DNA from: CAYJPV01 sp964372095
GTDB taxonomy: Bacteria > Acidobacteriota > Vicinamibacteria > Vicinamibacterales > JAKQTR01
Direction: 5' to 3'
Assembly: GCA_964372095.1 (NCBI GenBank)
Contig: CAYJPV010000024.1
Coordinates: 29,816 to 93,815, forward strand
DNA length: 64,000 nucleotides
Below the pieces are notes generated by a model that saw only the letters and a program-made list of their open reading frames with translations, did not search any database and was not told the DNA's origin. This document shows positions 25,651 to 35,935 of this stretch, one piece after another. Every line of letters starts with the position of its first letter. The first letter of the stretch is position 1. The position numbers were made by a program, and so were the translations under genes.

Positions 25651-25794
25651 GGAGCCGGTACCTCGCGCAAGGAGTGTCGGTACGTAATTGCAGCCACGCT
25701 ACGACACGCTGTCGATTGAGGCTGTTCCCTTTTGCACACCCCGCTTCTGAGGCGCAGGTTCTGGGCGGGGCCTGCCCGCTTCAGGAAATGCGTG

Positions 25795-25826
25795 CCCGGG
25801 GTGTCCTATCCGGTACACCCCCCGGG
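25795..25826. promoter_or_regulatory. Inverted repeat upstream of the second Crp/Fnr gene
   Basis: GGGGTGT at 25798-25804 and ACACCCC at 25815-25821 face each other over a 10-base spacer that contains TATCCGG. The flanking C/G runs extend the symmetry with a 2-base bulge. It lies 25 bases before the ATG. An operator or autoregulatory site is possible; no binding motif is proven. Confidence 0.4.
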
Positions 25827-25850
25827 CTTCGTGGCATGTCACCATCGGGC

Positions 25851-26516
25851 ATGAGCATCAAGCGCAAGGCCGGCGAAGTTCCGTTCGACGCGCAGGCCTT
25901 TCTCGACTCGGCCGGCGTGGCGAGAGCAGTGACCACCCACGCGCGGTCGGAGACGCTCTTCGAGCAGGGCGATGCGGCCGACAGCGTTCTCTACATCCAG
26001 CAGGGGGGCGTCAAGCTCTCCGTCGTGTCCAAGTCGGGTCGCGAGGCGATCGTGGCGATACTCGGTCCGGGGGAGTTCTTCGGCGAAGGCAGCCTGGCCG
26101 GTCAGACGGTGCGGATGGCGACGGCGACGGCGCTGACGCCGACCACCACCCTCGTGATCGCCACGGACGAGATGAACCGTGTCCTGCACGCGGAACACGC
26201 CTTCTCGGACCGCTTCATCACCCACATGCTCAACCGGAACCTGCGCATCGAGGAGGACCTGATCGATCAGCTCTTCAACTCGGCCGAGAAGCGCCTGGCG
26301 CGGGCGTTGCTGCGCCTCGCCCGGTACGGCGCTCCGGGGCCGCCGCAACGGGTGCTGCCGTCGATGTCGCAGGGAGCGTTGGCCGACATGATCGGCACGA
26401 CCCGTTCGCGAGTCAACGTCTTCCTGACCAAGTTCAGGCGCCTCGGGTTCATCGAGGACGGGCCTGCGGGCATCAAGATCAACAGGTCCCTCCTGACGGT
26501 CGTGCTCCACGACTGA
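25851..26516 (+). CDS. Crp/Fnr family transcriptional regulator (second copy)
   Basis: 221 residues with a cyclic-nucleotide-binding beta-roll (FEQGDAADSVLYIQQGGVKL then GEFFGEGSLAGQTVRMA), dimer helix and winged HTH (LADMIGTTRSRVNVFLTKF). It matches the regulator at 6474-7148 across its length, including TTRSRVN and the ending VVLHD. It is 12 bases upstream of the giant glucan synthase gene on the same strand, so it may control or be co-expressed with that gene. An alternative ATG at 25836 is in frame. Confidence 0.92.
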   Translation: MSIKRKAGEVPFDAQAFLDSAGVARAVTTHARSETLFEQGDAADSVLYIQQGGVKLSVVSKSGREAIVAILGPGEFFGEGSLAGQTVRMATATALTPTTTLVIATDEMNRVLHAEHAFSDRFITHMLNRNLRIEEDLIDQLFNSAEKRLARALLRLARYGAPGPPQRVLPSMSQGALADMIGTTRSRVNVFLTKFRRLGFIEDGPAGIKINRSLLTVVLHD

Positions 26517-26528
26517 CGGAGGGACACT

Positions 26529-29500
26529 GTGCTGGAGAGTCTGACCAGATTGCGGGCGTGGCGCGATGCGCTAGGCCGGCGCGCCGATCGCGCGGGCGAC
26601 GAGCCTCCGCTGCGCGCGGCGCTGTTCAGCCGGGAGCAACTGGAGCGGCACGGAACCGTCCTGGCGGGCACGCATCGATTGAGCGGGCGCCGGGGCGCCA
26701 ACGAACTGCTGTCCAGGCTGGGCGCCAACGAAGACCTGCTCATCGCGGTCCGCACGTCGCTGACCGAGGCCGTCAACGACAAGCGGCGCATCACGCCAGC
26801 GGGCGAATGGCTGCTCGACAACTTCTATCTGGTCGAAGAGCAGATACGCACCGCGCGCCGACACCTGCCGGCCGGCTACAGCCGCGAACTGCCGACCCTG
26901 GCGGACGGGCCGTCCGCCGGGTTGCCCCGTGTCTACGATCTCGCGCTGGAGGTGATCTCGCACGGCGACGGGAGGGTGGACACAGAGGGTCTCGGCGGCT
27001 TCATCGCGGCGTATCAGGTCTCGATGCCGCTGGCGCTGGGTGAATTGTGGGCCATCCCGATCATGCTGCGCCTGGCCCTCATCGAGAACCTGCGCCGGGT
27101 GGCTGCCAGGATCGGGTCGGACCGTGTGAGCCGGAACCGGGCCGACTACTGGGCCGACCTGATGACGGCGACCGCCGAACAGGATCCGAAGAGCCTCATC
27201 CTCGTGATCGCCGACATGGCGCGATCGAGCCCGCCCATGGTGGGCTCGTTCGTGGCCGAGTTCGCGCGCCGGCTGCAGGGCAAGAGCCCGGCGCTGGCGT
27301 TGCCGCTCACGTGGATCGAACAGCGCCTGGCTGAAGACGGCCACACGATCGAGTCCGTCGTGCAGTCCGAGAACCAGCAGCAGGCTGCCGACCAGGTCTC
27401 GATCAGCAACAGCATCAGCAGTCTCCGGTTCCTTGGGGCCACGGACTGGCAGGTCTTCGTGGAAGCCAGGAGCAGCGTGGAGCGGATCCTGCGGGACGAT
27501 CCGGCCGGCGTGTACGCCCGCATGGACTTCAGCACGCGGGACCAGTACCGCCACGTCGTCGAACTGACGGCCCGGCGGGCCCATGTCAGGGAAGACCTCG
27601 TGGCGCAGAGGGCCACGGACCTGGCGCAGGCGAGCGCGGCCGCGGCCGGGCCCGACGCCAAAGCCGCGCACGTGGGCTTCTTCCTGGTCGACTCGGGACT
27701 CGAGCGCCTCGAGCGCGAGGTCCGCGCGCGGCTGGCGCCAGCGGAGAAGATGCGGCGCTGGTGTCTCAAACGGCCACTGGGGCTCTACCTCGGCGGGGTC
27801 GCCGTGCTGACCGGCATGCCGATAGCCGGCCTCGTGATGTACCTGCGCGACCACGGGGCGCCCGGGTGGCTGACCGCCGGCGTGGTGGTGTTGCTTGCGC
27901 TCAGCCTCAGCCAGCCGGCTGTCGCGCTGATTAACGGGCTCGTCTCCCGGCTCGCGAAGCCCCGGGCCCTGCCGAAGATCGATCTGTCCGACGGGATTCC
28001 CCCGGACGCCCTCACGCTGGTCGTCGTACCCACGCTGATCACCAGCGCGGCGCATGTCGAGCGCCTGGTTGAAGCGCTGGAGGTACGATTCCTCGGCAAC
28101 CGCGACGACCATCTGAAGTTCGGACTGCTGACCGATCTGGCCGACGCGCCGCAGGAATCCCAACCGGAGGATGAGGCGCTGGTGCAGCTGGCAGCGGAAC
28201 GCGTGGCCCAGCTCAATAACAAGTACGGCGCGCCGTTCTTCCTGTTCCATCGCCCGAGACGCTGGAACGCCGACGAGCGTGTCTGGATGGGCTTCGAGCG
28301 AAAACGCGGCAAGCTGGCTGAGTTGAATGCCCTGCTGCGGGGTGCGTCGTCGGGTCCGTTCTCGCGGATCGTGGGGCAGACATCCATCCTCACGCAGGTC
28401 AAGTACGTCATCACGCTCGACGCCGATACGCAGCTGCCCCGGGATGCCGCGCGCCTCATGGTCGGCGCGATGATGCACCCCCTCAACCGGCCGAAGTACG
28501 ACGAAGAGGAGCAGCGCGTCACCGAAGGCTACGGCATCCTGCAGCCCCGGGTGGCCATCAGCCTGCCGGGGGCGAACCGGTCGCGCTACGCCCAGCTGTG
28601 GTCCAGCGAGCCCGGCATCGATCCCTACACCCGCGTCGTGTCCGACGTGTACCAGGACCTCTTCGGCGAAGGGTCGTTCATCGGCAAGGGCATCTACGAC
28701 GTCGACGCCTTCCACCTCGCCGTCGGGACCCGGTTCCCTGACAACCGGATTCTGAGCCACGATCTGATCGAGGGCTGTTATGCCCGGGCCGGCTTGCTGA
28801 CCGACGTGCAGGTCTACGAGGACTACCCGTCAGGCTACGACGAAGATGTGCGGCGGCGGTACCGATGGATTCGCGGAGACTGGCAGTTGTGGCCGTGGCT
28901 GTTTCCGGTCGCCCCGGACGCCAATGGGTGGAGCAGTCACAACTTCATCCCGACCCTCGGCCGCTGGAAACTGTTCGACAACCTCCGCCGGAGCCTGGTC
29001 CCGGCGGCGCAGGTGGTCCTGCTCCTGGTGGCATGGACCTGGCTGTCGCCCGCGTGGGCCTGGACGCTCGGCGTGGCAGGCTGCCTGCTGGTGCCGGCGC
29101 TCCTCACGTCCGTGCTCGGATTGGTCCGCAAGCCGGCTGACGTGCTCGTGGTCCGGCATCTGGAGGCAGGCGCGCGTCTCGTCGGTCGTCAGGTGGCCCA
29201 GGCGACGCTGACGCTCGCGTGTCTCCCGCACGAAGCGTACTACAGCACCGGCGCCGCTCTCCGTTCGGCGGTCCGGATGCTGATCACGCACCGGCATCTT
29301 CTCGACTGGACGGCGTCGGCCCATCGAGAACGGGTCGGGCTGGCCGGGTTGGCCGGCGTGTGGGCCCGGATGTGGATGGCGCCCACGCTGGCGTGCGGAG
29401 CCGCGCTGGGCCTGGCGTGGGTCAGGCCCTCGTCCCTGACGACGGCCGCTCCCGTTCTGCTGCTGTGGTTTGTCGCGCCGATTGCGGCCTGGGAGCTCAG

Positions 29501-32500
29501 TCGTCCGCTCACCCGCCATCGGGCACGGATGACGGCCGATCAGACCCGGTTCCTGGGCGGCGTCGCGCGGCGCACGTGGCAGTTCTTCGAGACGCACGTG
29601 GGCGCAGGCGACCGCTGGCTGCCTCCGGACAACTTCCAGGAGTCACCCGGACCCGCCGTGGCCCACCGCACGTCCCCGACGAACATGGGGCTGGCGTTGC
29701 TCGCCACGTTGTCGGCCCACGATTTCGGCTACGTCTCGGCCGGCGGTCTTGTCTCCAGGACGTCGCGAGCACTGGCGACGATGGCAGGCATGGAACGGTA
29801 CCGCGGGCATTTCTACAACTGGTACGACACGCAGTCGCTGGTGCCTCTTGAACCGCGGTACATCTCGTCGGTGGACAGCGGCAACCTTGCCGGCCATCTG
29901 CTCGTCTTGAGGACCGGTTTGCTCGCGATTCCCGACGCGCCTGTTCTCCACGCACGGGCGTTTCAGGGGCTGCGCGAGACGCTGGACCTCTGCGCCGAAG
30001 CGCTGGCCGGGGCAGCATCCCCGCCCCTGCTGACACTGCAGCGCTCCACGCAGGCGGCGTGCGACGCGCCTCCCCTGACGCTGGACAGTGCCAGCGTGAC
30101 GCTGCAGCGCCTCGGCGTCGAATGTCAGGCGCTCGTCGCCATGTTCGCCGGGTCCGTGTCGTCGGAAGCCAGCCGATGGGCGGACGCGTACGCCGGGCAG
30201 TGCCGGGACCTCAACGCCGACCTGGCCGCTGTCGCCCCGAGGCTGGCCGCGTCGGCGCCGGCGGATTCGGCCGCCGATGTCCGTATGCCCACGCTGCGGG
30301 AGGTCGCGGCGCTCGATGACGAACGGGCCGCCGCGGCGCGCGACCGGATCACGGTGATCGAGCAGCTCGCCGCACAGGCGGGCGACCTTGCGGACATGGA
30401 GTGGCGCTTCCTGTTCGACAAGACTCGTCAGCTCCTGTCCATCGGGTACAGCGTGACCGATCGCCGCCGGGATTCGGGTTACTACGACCTGCTGGCATCC
30501 GAGGCCCGCTTCTGCATTTTCGTGGCGATCGCGCAGGGCCATCTGCCGCAGGAGAGCTGGTTCGCGCTGGGACGACTGCTCACCCGGACAACCGGCTCGC
30601 CCGTGCTCCTGTCGTGGAGCGGCTCGATGTTCGAGTACCTGATGCCCCTCACCGTCATGCCCTGCCATGCCGGGACGCTGATCGACCAGACGTGCCACGC
30701 GGCGGTCCTGCGCCAGATCGAGTACGGCAAGTACTGTGGCGTGCCGTGGGGGATCTCGGAATCGGCGTACAACCTGCTGGATGCGCGCCTGACGTATCAG
30801 TACCGCGCCTTCGGGGTGCCAGGCCTGGGACTCAAGCGTGGACTCGCCGACGACCTCGTCGTGGCGCCGTACGCCTCGGCGCTGGCGTTGCTGGTACGGC
30901 CCGCCGATGCCTGCGAGAACCTGCAGCGCCTGGCGGCCGAGGGGTTCTGCGGCGAGATGGGGTTCTACGAAGCCATCGACTACACGGCTCTCCGGCGGCC
31001 GCGCGGTCTGGCCTACGGGCTCGTGCGGTCGTACATGGCGCATCACCAGGGGATGACGCTGCTGTCGCTGGCGCACACGTTGCTCGGCGGCCTGATGCAG
31101 GAACGATTTGCCGCGGAACCCATGTTCCAGGCGACGGCGCTCCTCCTGCAGGAACGGATCCCTCGCGCCAGCGCGTCGTACCTGCTCGCCACTCCCGCGT
31201 CGGAAACGCGCCGGCCGCCTGGCGGAGGCGAGCCTCCCGTCCGCGCGTTCACCACCCCGGACACGCCCCACCCGGAGGTGCAGTTGCTGTCCAACGGCCG
31301 TTACCACGTGGCCGTCACCAACGCAGGCGGGGGCTACAGTCGCTGGAAAGATCTGGCCGTGACGCGGTGGCGCGAAGACACGACACGAGACCACTGGGGC
31401 ACCTTCTGCTACATCCGGGACCTCGCCAACGGTGACCGCTGGTCCACGACCCATCAGCCGACCTGCTACCCGTCGGAGCGCTTCGAAGCCGTGTTCTCCG
31501 AGGCACGTGCCGAGTTCCGCAGCCGCACGCACGGGATCGAGAGTTACACCGAGATTGCCGTGTCGCCCGAAGATGATGTCGAGTTGCGGCGGCTGCATCT
31601 GACCAACTGCGGACGGACGCGCCGGACCATCGAAGTCACCAGCTACGCCGAGGTCGTGCTGGCTGCGTCCGCATCCGACAGCCGGCACCCGGCCTTCAGC
31701 AACCTGTTCGTGCAGACGGAGATCGTGGCCGAGCAGCGCGCGATTCTCTGCACGAGGCGGCCGCGGTCGGCGGGCGAGTTGACGCCCTGGATGTTTCACC
31801 TCATGGCGCCGCACGGCACCGCCGGCGGCACTGCGCTGTCGTACGAAACCGATCGGCTACGTTTCGTCGGCCGCGGCCGCACGCCCGCGGACCCGCGCGC
31901 CATGCAGGAACCCGGGGCGTTGTCGGGCACGCAGGGTTCGGTACTCGACCCGATCGTGGCGATCCGCGGCGTGTACGTGCTCGAGCCCGACGAGTCGATT
32001 GCGATCGACATGGTGTTCGGCGTGGCCGACACCCGCGACGGGTGCCTGGGGTTCGTCGGCAAGTACCAGGATCGCCGGCTGGCGAACCGCGTGTTCGCGC
32101 TGGCGTCGACGCATGCCCAGGTCGTACTGCGGCAGCTGAACGCCTCCGAAGTCGACGCCCAGCTCTACTGCCGCCTGGCCGGTTCCATCCTGTACGCCAA
32201 TCCGTCGTTGCGGGCCGAGCCAGCCATCGTCGCAGCGAACCGGCGCGGCCAATCCGGGCTGTGGGGCTACTCGGTGTCGGGTGACCTGCCGATCGTGTTG
32301 CTCCAGATTGGGGACCTCGAGCATCTGGAACTGGCCCGTCAGCTCGTCCAGGCCCACGCGTACTGGCGCCTGAAGGGCCTTCCGGTCGATCTTGTGATTT
32401 GGAACGACGATCGCGCGGGGTACCGGCAACTGCTCCAGGAGCAAATCCTCGCCCTCATCGCAGCGGGCGTGGAAACCAACGCGCCAGACCGTCAGGGCGC

Positions 32501-35111
32501 GGTCTTCGCACGGGCGCTCGAGCAGATCTCCAGCGAGGATCGGACGTTGTTCCTGGCCGTGGCGCGGGTCATCGTTGCCGACAACCGGGGCACTCTGGCG
32601 GAGCAGATCGCCGGCCGCCGCGTCGAGGCGCTGCCTCCGCTCGTGCCCGCCTGGCGCGCGCGCGCGTCCCTCGCCGCGACGCTCGAACCGCCGCGCCGGA
32701 ACGGCCTGTCGCACTTCAACGGGGTCGGCGGCTTCAGCCGGGGAGGCTCCGAATACGTGATCGCCACGGGGCCCACGACGGAAACGCCTGCGCCCTGGGT
32801 GAACGTCCTGGCGAATCCGCACTTCGGGTCCGTGGTATCCGAGAGTGGTTCGGCGTACACCTGGGCCGACAACGCCCATGAGTTCCGTCTGACGCCCTGG
32901 AACAACGATCCCGTCAGCGACGTGAGCGGCGAGGCTATCTACATCCGGGATGAGGAGAACGGCCGGTTCTGGTCGCCCACCGCGCAGCCCGCGGGCAGCG
33001 GCGGCAGTTATGTGACCCGTCATGGATTCGGCTACACCGTGTACGAGCACACGGAAGACGGCATCGTCTCCGAGCTGACCGTGTTCGTGGACCTCGCGGA
33101 GCCCGTCAAGTGGTCGGTGCTCACCCTGCACAATCGTTCCGGTCGCTTCCGGCGGCTGTCCGTGACCGGGTATGTGGAGTGGGTGCTTGGCGACCGCCGC
33201 GCGACCACCGGGCCCCACGTGGTGACCAGCCTCGATCCGGAGAGCGGAGCGATTGTCGCGCGCAACGCCCACAACGCGGACTTCGCCGGCCGCACCGCCT
33301 ACTTCCATGTGAACGATCCCGGCCGCAGCGTGACCGGCGACCGGACCGAGTTCATCGGTCGAAACGGATCACTGCGGCAGCCGGCTGCCATGCGGAGGGC
33401 TGCGTTGTCGGGACGGGTCGGCAGCACGGTGGACCCCTGCGCGGCGATTCGCGTCGTTGCCGGACTGCCGGCAGGCGACCGGCGCGAGATTGTTTTCGCG
33501 CTCGGCGTGCGCGAAACCGGGGACGAGACGGCGCGACCGCTGAGCCAGCCTGCGGGCGCGCCGGGTGCTGCGCTCGACGCGGTCACGCGGTTCTGGACGC
33601 GCACGCTTGGCGCGGTGCAGGTCGAGACGCCGGACGCCGCGCTCAACGCCCTGGCCAATGGCTGGCTCCTCTATCAGACGCTGGCCTGCAGGCTCTGGGG
33701 CAGAAGCGGCTTCTACCAGTCGGGCGGCGCCTTCGGATTCCGTGATCAGCTGCAGGATGTGATGGCCCTCGTGCACACGGAGCCGGCCCTGATGCGGAGC
33801 CATCTGCTGCTGTGCGCGTCGCGGCAGTTCCCGGAGGGCGACGTTCAACACTGGTGGCATCCGCCCGCCGGGCGGGGTGTCCGCACCAAGTGTTCCGACG
33901 ATCACCTCTGGCTCGTGGTCGCTGCGGCGCGGTACGTGACCGTCACCGGCGACACCGGCGTCCTCGACGAGACGGTGCCCTTCATCGAAGGGCGGGCCGT
34001 GAACGTCGACGAAGATTCCTATTACGACCTGCCAGGCCAGTCCGCTGCGTTCGCCAGCCTCTACGACCATTGTGTGCGCGCGATCGAGAGGCGGCTGCCG
34101 GTCGGCGCTCACGGCCTGCCGCTCATGGGTTCCGGCGACTGGAACGACGGGATGGACAAGGTTGGCGCGAAAGGACAGGGCGAGAGCGTCTGGCTGGGAT
34201 TCTTCCTCTACTCGGTGCTCATCCCGTTCGCCAGCCTCGCCACCCGGCGTGGAGACACGGCCTTCGCGCAGCGTTGCCAGTCGGCGGCGGCGTTGCTGCG
34301 CAGTCACCTCGAAGACGAAGGCTGGGACGGTGCGTGGTACCGCCGGGCGTACTTCGACGATGGCACGCCGCTCGGGTCGGCAGGCAACGTCGAGTGCCAG
34401 ATCGATTCGATCGCGCAAAGCTGGGCCGTGCTCTCAGGGGCGGCGGATCGTGACCGCGCGCGGCTGGCCATGGAGGCGGTCGATGCCAGGCTGGTTCGCC
34501 GCGACCAGCAACTCGTGCGTCTGCTCGACCCTCCCTTCGATGTGTCCGAGCTGGAACCTGGCTACATCAAGGGGTACGTCCCGGGTGTCCGGGAGAATGG
34601 CGGGCAGTACACCCACGCGGCGATCTGGGCGGCGATGGCTTACGCGGATCTGGGTGACGCCCCCAGGGCCTGGGAGATCTGGCGCCTGATCAACCCATTG
34701 GCCCACGGAGCCACCCCCGAGGCGATTGCGACCTACATGGTCGAGCCCTACGTGGTGGCGGCCGATGTCTACGCCGTGGCGCCCCACGTCGGACGTGGCG
34801 GCTGGACCTGGTACACCGGCTCCGCGGGGTGGATGTATCGGCTCGTGGTCGAATCGCTGCTCGGCGTGACACGCGTGGGCAACCGCCTGGTGCTGCGCCC
34901 GCGCCCCCCGGCAGAATGGCCGCGGTACACAATCCGGTACCGCTTCGGTGACACCGTCTATCACATCGTTGTTGAACAGGTGTCGCGGCACGACGGTGGC
35001 GACCGCCTGAGCCTCGATGGCGTGCTGCAGCCTGACCTCTCCGTGCCGCTCGTCGACGATGGCGCGGAGCATCGAGTTGAGGTGGTCGCCTGCGCTGCTG
35101 TTCGGCTCTGA
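26529..35111 (+). CDS. Cyclic beta-1,2-glucan synthase, NdvB/ChvB type
   Basis: 2,860 residues, the usual size for NdvB/ChvB. It makes cyclic beta-1,2-glucan from UDP-glucose at the inner membrane. The order is an N-terminal region, membrane segments near residue 420, and a GT84 glycosyltransferase (ITLDADTQLPRDAA, then EDYPSGYDEDVRRRYRWIRG, GDWQLWPWL). A second membrane set and a glucoamylase-like middle domain follow, then carbohydrate-binding repeats, then the C-terminal GH94 phosphorylase domain with the catalytic acid in GSGDWNDGMDKVG. Start is GTG with GGAGGG just upstream, 12 bases after the Crp gene. Such enzymes are best known in Proteobacteria. Product and cyclising activity are inferred. 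Confidence 0.94.
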   Translation: MLESLTRLRAWRDALGRRADRAGDEPPLRAALFSREQLERHGTVLAGTHRLSGRRGANELLSRLGANEDLLIAVRTSLTEAVNDKRRITPAGEWLLDNFYLVEEQIRTARRHLPAGYSRELPTLADGPSAGLPRVYDLALEVISHGDGRVDTEGLGGFIAAYQVSMPLALGELWAIPIMLRLALIENLRRVAARIGSDRVSRNRADYWADLMTATAEQDPKSLILVIADMARSSPPMVGSFVAEFARRLQGKSPALALPLTWIEQRLAEDGHTIESVVQSENQQQAADQVSISNSISSLRFLGATDWQVFVEARSSVERILRDDPAGVYARMDFSTRDQYRHVVELTARRAHVREDLVAQRATDLAQASAAAAGPDAKAAHVGFFLVDSGLERLEREVRARLAPAEKMRRWCLKRPLGLYLGGVAVLTGMPIAGLVMYLRDHGAPGWLTAGVVVLLALSLSQPAVALINGLVSRLAKPRALPKIDLSDGIPPDALTLVVVPTLITSAAHVERLVEALEVRFLGNRDDHLKFGLLTDLADAPQESQPEDEALVQLAAERVAQLNNKYGAPFFLFHRPRRWNADERVWMGFERKRGKLAELNALLRGASSGPFSRIVGQTSILTQVKYVITLDADTQLPRDAARLMVGAMMHPLNRPKYDEEEQRVTEGYGILQPRVAISLPGANRSRYAQLWSSEPGIDPYTRVVSDVYQDLFGEGSFIGKGIYDVDAFHLAVGTRFPDNRILSHDLIEGCYARAGLLTDVQVYEDYPSGYDEDVRRRYRWIRGDWQLWPWLFPVAPDANGWSSHNFIPTLGRWKLFDNLRRSLVPAAQVVLLLVAWTWLSPAWAWTLGVAGCLLVPALLTSVLGLVRKPADVLVVRHLEAGARLVGRQVAQATLTLACLPHEAYYSTGAALRSAVRMLITHRHLLDWTASAHRERVGLAGLAGVWARMWMAPTLACGAALGLAWVRPSSLTTAAPVLLLWFVAPIAAWELSRPLTRHRARMTADQTRFLGGVARRTWQFFETHVGAGDRWLPPDNFQESPGPAVAHRTSPTNMGLALLATLSAHDFGYVSAGGLVSRTSRALATMAGMERYRGHFYNWYDTQSLVPLEPRYISSVDSGNLAGHLLVLRTGLLAIPDAPVLHARAFQGLRETLDLCAEALAGAASPPLLTLQRSTQAACDAPPLTLDSASVTLQRLGVECQALVAMFAGSVSSEASRWADAYAGQCRDLNADLAAVAPRLAASAPADSAADVRMPTLREVAALDDERAAAARDRITVIEQLAAQAGDLADMEWRFLFDKTRQLLSIGYSVTDRRRDSGYYDLLASEARFCIFVAIAQGHLPQESWFALGRLLTRTTGSPVLLSWSGSMFEYLMPLTVMPCHAGTLIDQTCHAAVLRQIEYGKYCGVPWGISESAYNLLDARLTYQYRAFGVPGLGLKRGLADDLVVAPYASALALLVRPADACENLQRLAAEGFCGEMGFYEAIDYTALRRPRGLAYGLVRSYMAHHQGMTLLSLAHTLLGGLMQERFAAEPMFQATALLLQERIPRASASYLLATPASETRRPPGGGEPPVRAFTTPDTPHPEVQLLSNGRYHVAVTNAGGGYSRWKDLAVTRWREDTTRDHWGTFCYIRDLANGDRWSTTHQPTCYPSERFEAVFSEARAEFRSRTHGIESYTEIAVSPEDDVELRRLHLTNCGRTRRTIEVTSYAEVVLAASASDSRHPAFSNLFVQTEIVAEQRAILCTRRPRSAGELTPWMFHLMAPHGTAGGTALSYETDRLRFVGRGRTPADPRAMQEPGALSGTQGSVLDPIVAIRGVYVLEPDESIAIDMVFGVADTRDGCLGFVGKYQDRRLANRVFALASTHAQVVLRQLNASEVDAQLYCRLAGSILYANPSLRAEPAIVAANRRGQSGLWGYSVSGDLPIVLLQIGDLEHLELARQLVQAHAYWRLKGLPVDLVIWNDDRAGYRQLLQEQILALIAAGVETNAPDRQGAVFARALEQISSEDRTLFLAVARVIVADNRGTLAEQIAGRRVEALPPLVPAWRARASLAATLEPPRRNGLSHFNGVGGFSRGGSEYVIATGPTTETPAPWVNVLANPHFGSVVSESGSAYTWADNAHEFRLTPWNNDPVSDVSGEAIYIRDEENGRFWSPTAQPAGSGGSYVTRHGFGYTVYEHTEDGIVSELTVFVDLAEPVKWSVLTLHNRSGRFRRLSVTGYVEWVLGDRRATTGPHVVTSLDPESGAIVARNAHNADFAGRTAYFHVNDPGRSVTGDRTEFIGRNGSLRQPAAMRRAALSGRVGSTVDPCAAIRVVAGLPAGDRREIVFALGVRETGDETARPLSQPAGAPGAALDAVTRFWTRTLGAVQVETPDAALNALANGWLLYQTLACRLWGRSGFYQSGGAFGFRDQLQDVMALVHTEPALMRSHLLLCASRQFPEGDVQHWWHPPAGRGVRTKCSDDHLWLVVAAARYVTVTGDTGVLDETVPFIEGRAVNVDEDSYYDLPGQSAAFASLYDHCVRAIERRLPVGAHGLPLMGSGDWNDGMDKVGAKGQGESVWLGFFLYSVLIPFASLATRRGDTAFAQRCQSAAALLRSHLEDEGWDGAWYRRAYFDDGTPLGSAGNVECQIDSIAQSWAVLSGAADRDRARLAMEAVDARLVRRDQQLVRLLDPPFDVSELEPGYIKGYVPGVRENGGQYTHAAIWAAMAYADLGDAPRAWEIWRLINPLAHGATPEAIATYMVEPYVVAADVYAVAPHVGRGGWTWYTGSAGWMYRLVVESLLGVTRVGNRLVLRPRPPAEWPRYTIRYRFGDTVYHIVVEQVSRHDGGDRLSLDGVLQPDLSVPLVDDGAEHRVEVVACAAVRL

Positions 35112-35150
35112 GGCGCTGACTTCAGGGCCGTTTGGGCGTGTGCCGCACGG

Positions 35151-35722
35151 CTACACGCGGCGCCCGGTCCGTGGCGTCGCACGGGCTGATTCGAGGTCGG
35201 TGAGCCGACTCGACAGTTCGTCGTACACGCGATCGATGTGAACGATAAGGTGGTCGTGGTTCTTCACCACGGTCTCTTCGAGGCTGCCGAGTCTGCCCTC
35301 GACCTTGCCGAGTCTGCCCTCGACCTTGCCGAGTCTGCCCTCGACCTTGCCGAGTCTGCCNNNNNNNNNNNNNNNNNNNNNNNNNNNNNNNNNNNNNNNN
35401 NNNNNNNNNNNNNNNNNNNNNNNNNNNNNNNNNNNNNNNNNNNNNNNNNNNNNNNNNNNNCGAGTCTGCCCTCGACCTTGCCGAGTCTGCCCTCGACCCC
35501 GTCGAGTCTGCCCTCGACCTTGCCGAGTCTGCCCTCGACCCCGTCGAGTCTGCCCTCGACCTTGCCGAGTCTGCCCTCGACCCCGTCGAGCCGCTTATCG
35601 ACCCCGTCGAAGCGTTGATCGACCCCGTCGAAACGCTCCTTGATCGTCACCGCCATCGTGGCGACGTCGGCACGGACGGCGCCAATGGAGTCGAGAATCG
35701 CCTGGTGCTGCTGTTCAGTCAT
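35151..35722 (-). CDS. Heptad-repeat coiled-coil protein, interrupted by assembly gap
   Basis: Starts MTEQQHQAILDSIGAVRADV (ATG 35722 after GAGGAAGG). It then repeats 7-residue units such as GRLDGVE and GRLGKVE before and after the N gap, and ends in LSSRLTDLESARATPRTGRRV with a TAG at 35151. The heptads make a long parallel coiled coil. The two sides of the 100-N gap are in different reading frames, so the true gap length is not 100; a length of 11 plus a multiple of 21 would restore both frame and repeat phase. No family is recognised. It may be a surface fibre or a structural protein. Confidence 0.65.
35288..35635. repeat. 21-bp tandem repeat encoding the coiled-coil heptads
   Basis: Units of 21 bp, such as TCGACCTTGCCGAGTCTGCCC with variants containing GACCCCGTC, run on both sides of the N gap and become degenerate near 35600. 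Variants alternate GKVE and DGVE at the protein level. Copy number is unresolved. Confidence 0.9.
35361..35460. other. Assembly gap of 100 N
   Basis: A run of 100 N inside the 21-bp repeat. The repeat phase on its two edges fits a missing length of 11 + 21n bases, so 100 is a placeholder rather than a measured size. Confidence 0.95.
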
Positions 35723-35935
35723 GCCTTCCTCGACTGCGACTCTCGTGCCATGTGCCATGCCTGCGCCAGGGTCCGCCAACCAGCCGGATTTGGGTCTGAG
35801 GCATCGGGACAGTGCAGAAACTGCAACGGCAGACCCGTTTCAACTCGTGCCTTTCTTGCGGCTACCTACTCGCGCGCCCTGCCGACGATGACGATGCCAT
35901 CGTCCGGCGCGGAGATCAAGATGAGCGGGTGGGGC

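Noticed and set aside
26571..28760. Minus-strand open frame within the glucan synthase
   Set aside because: Antisense to an unbroken 8.6-kb gene with conserved motifs; no start signal and no family match.
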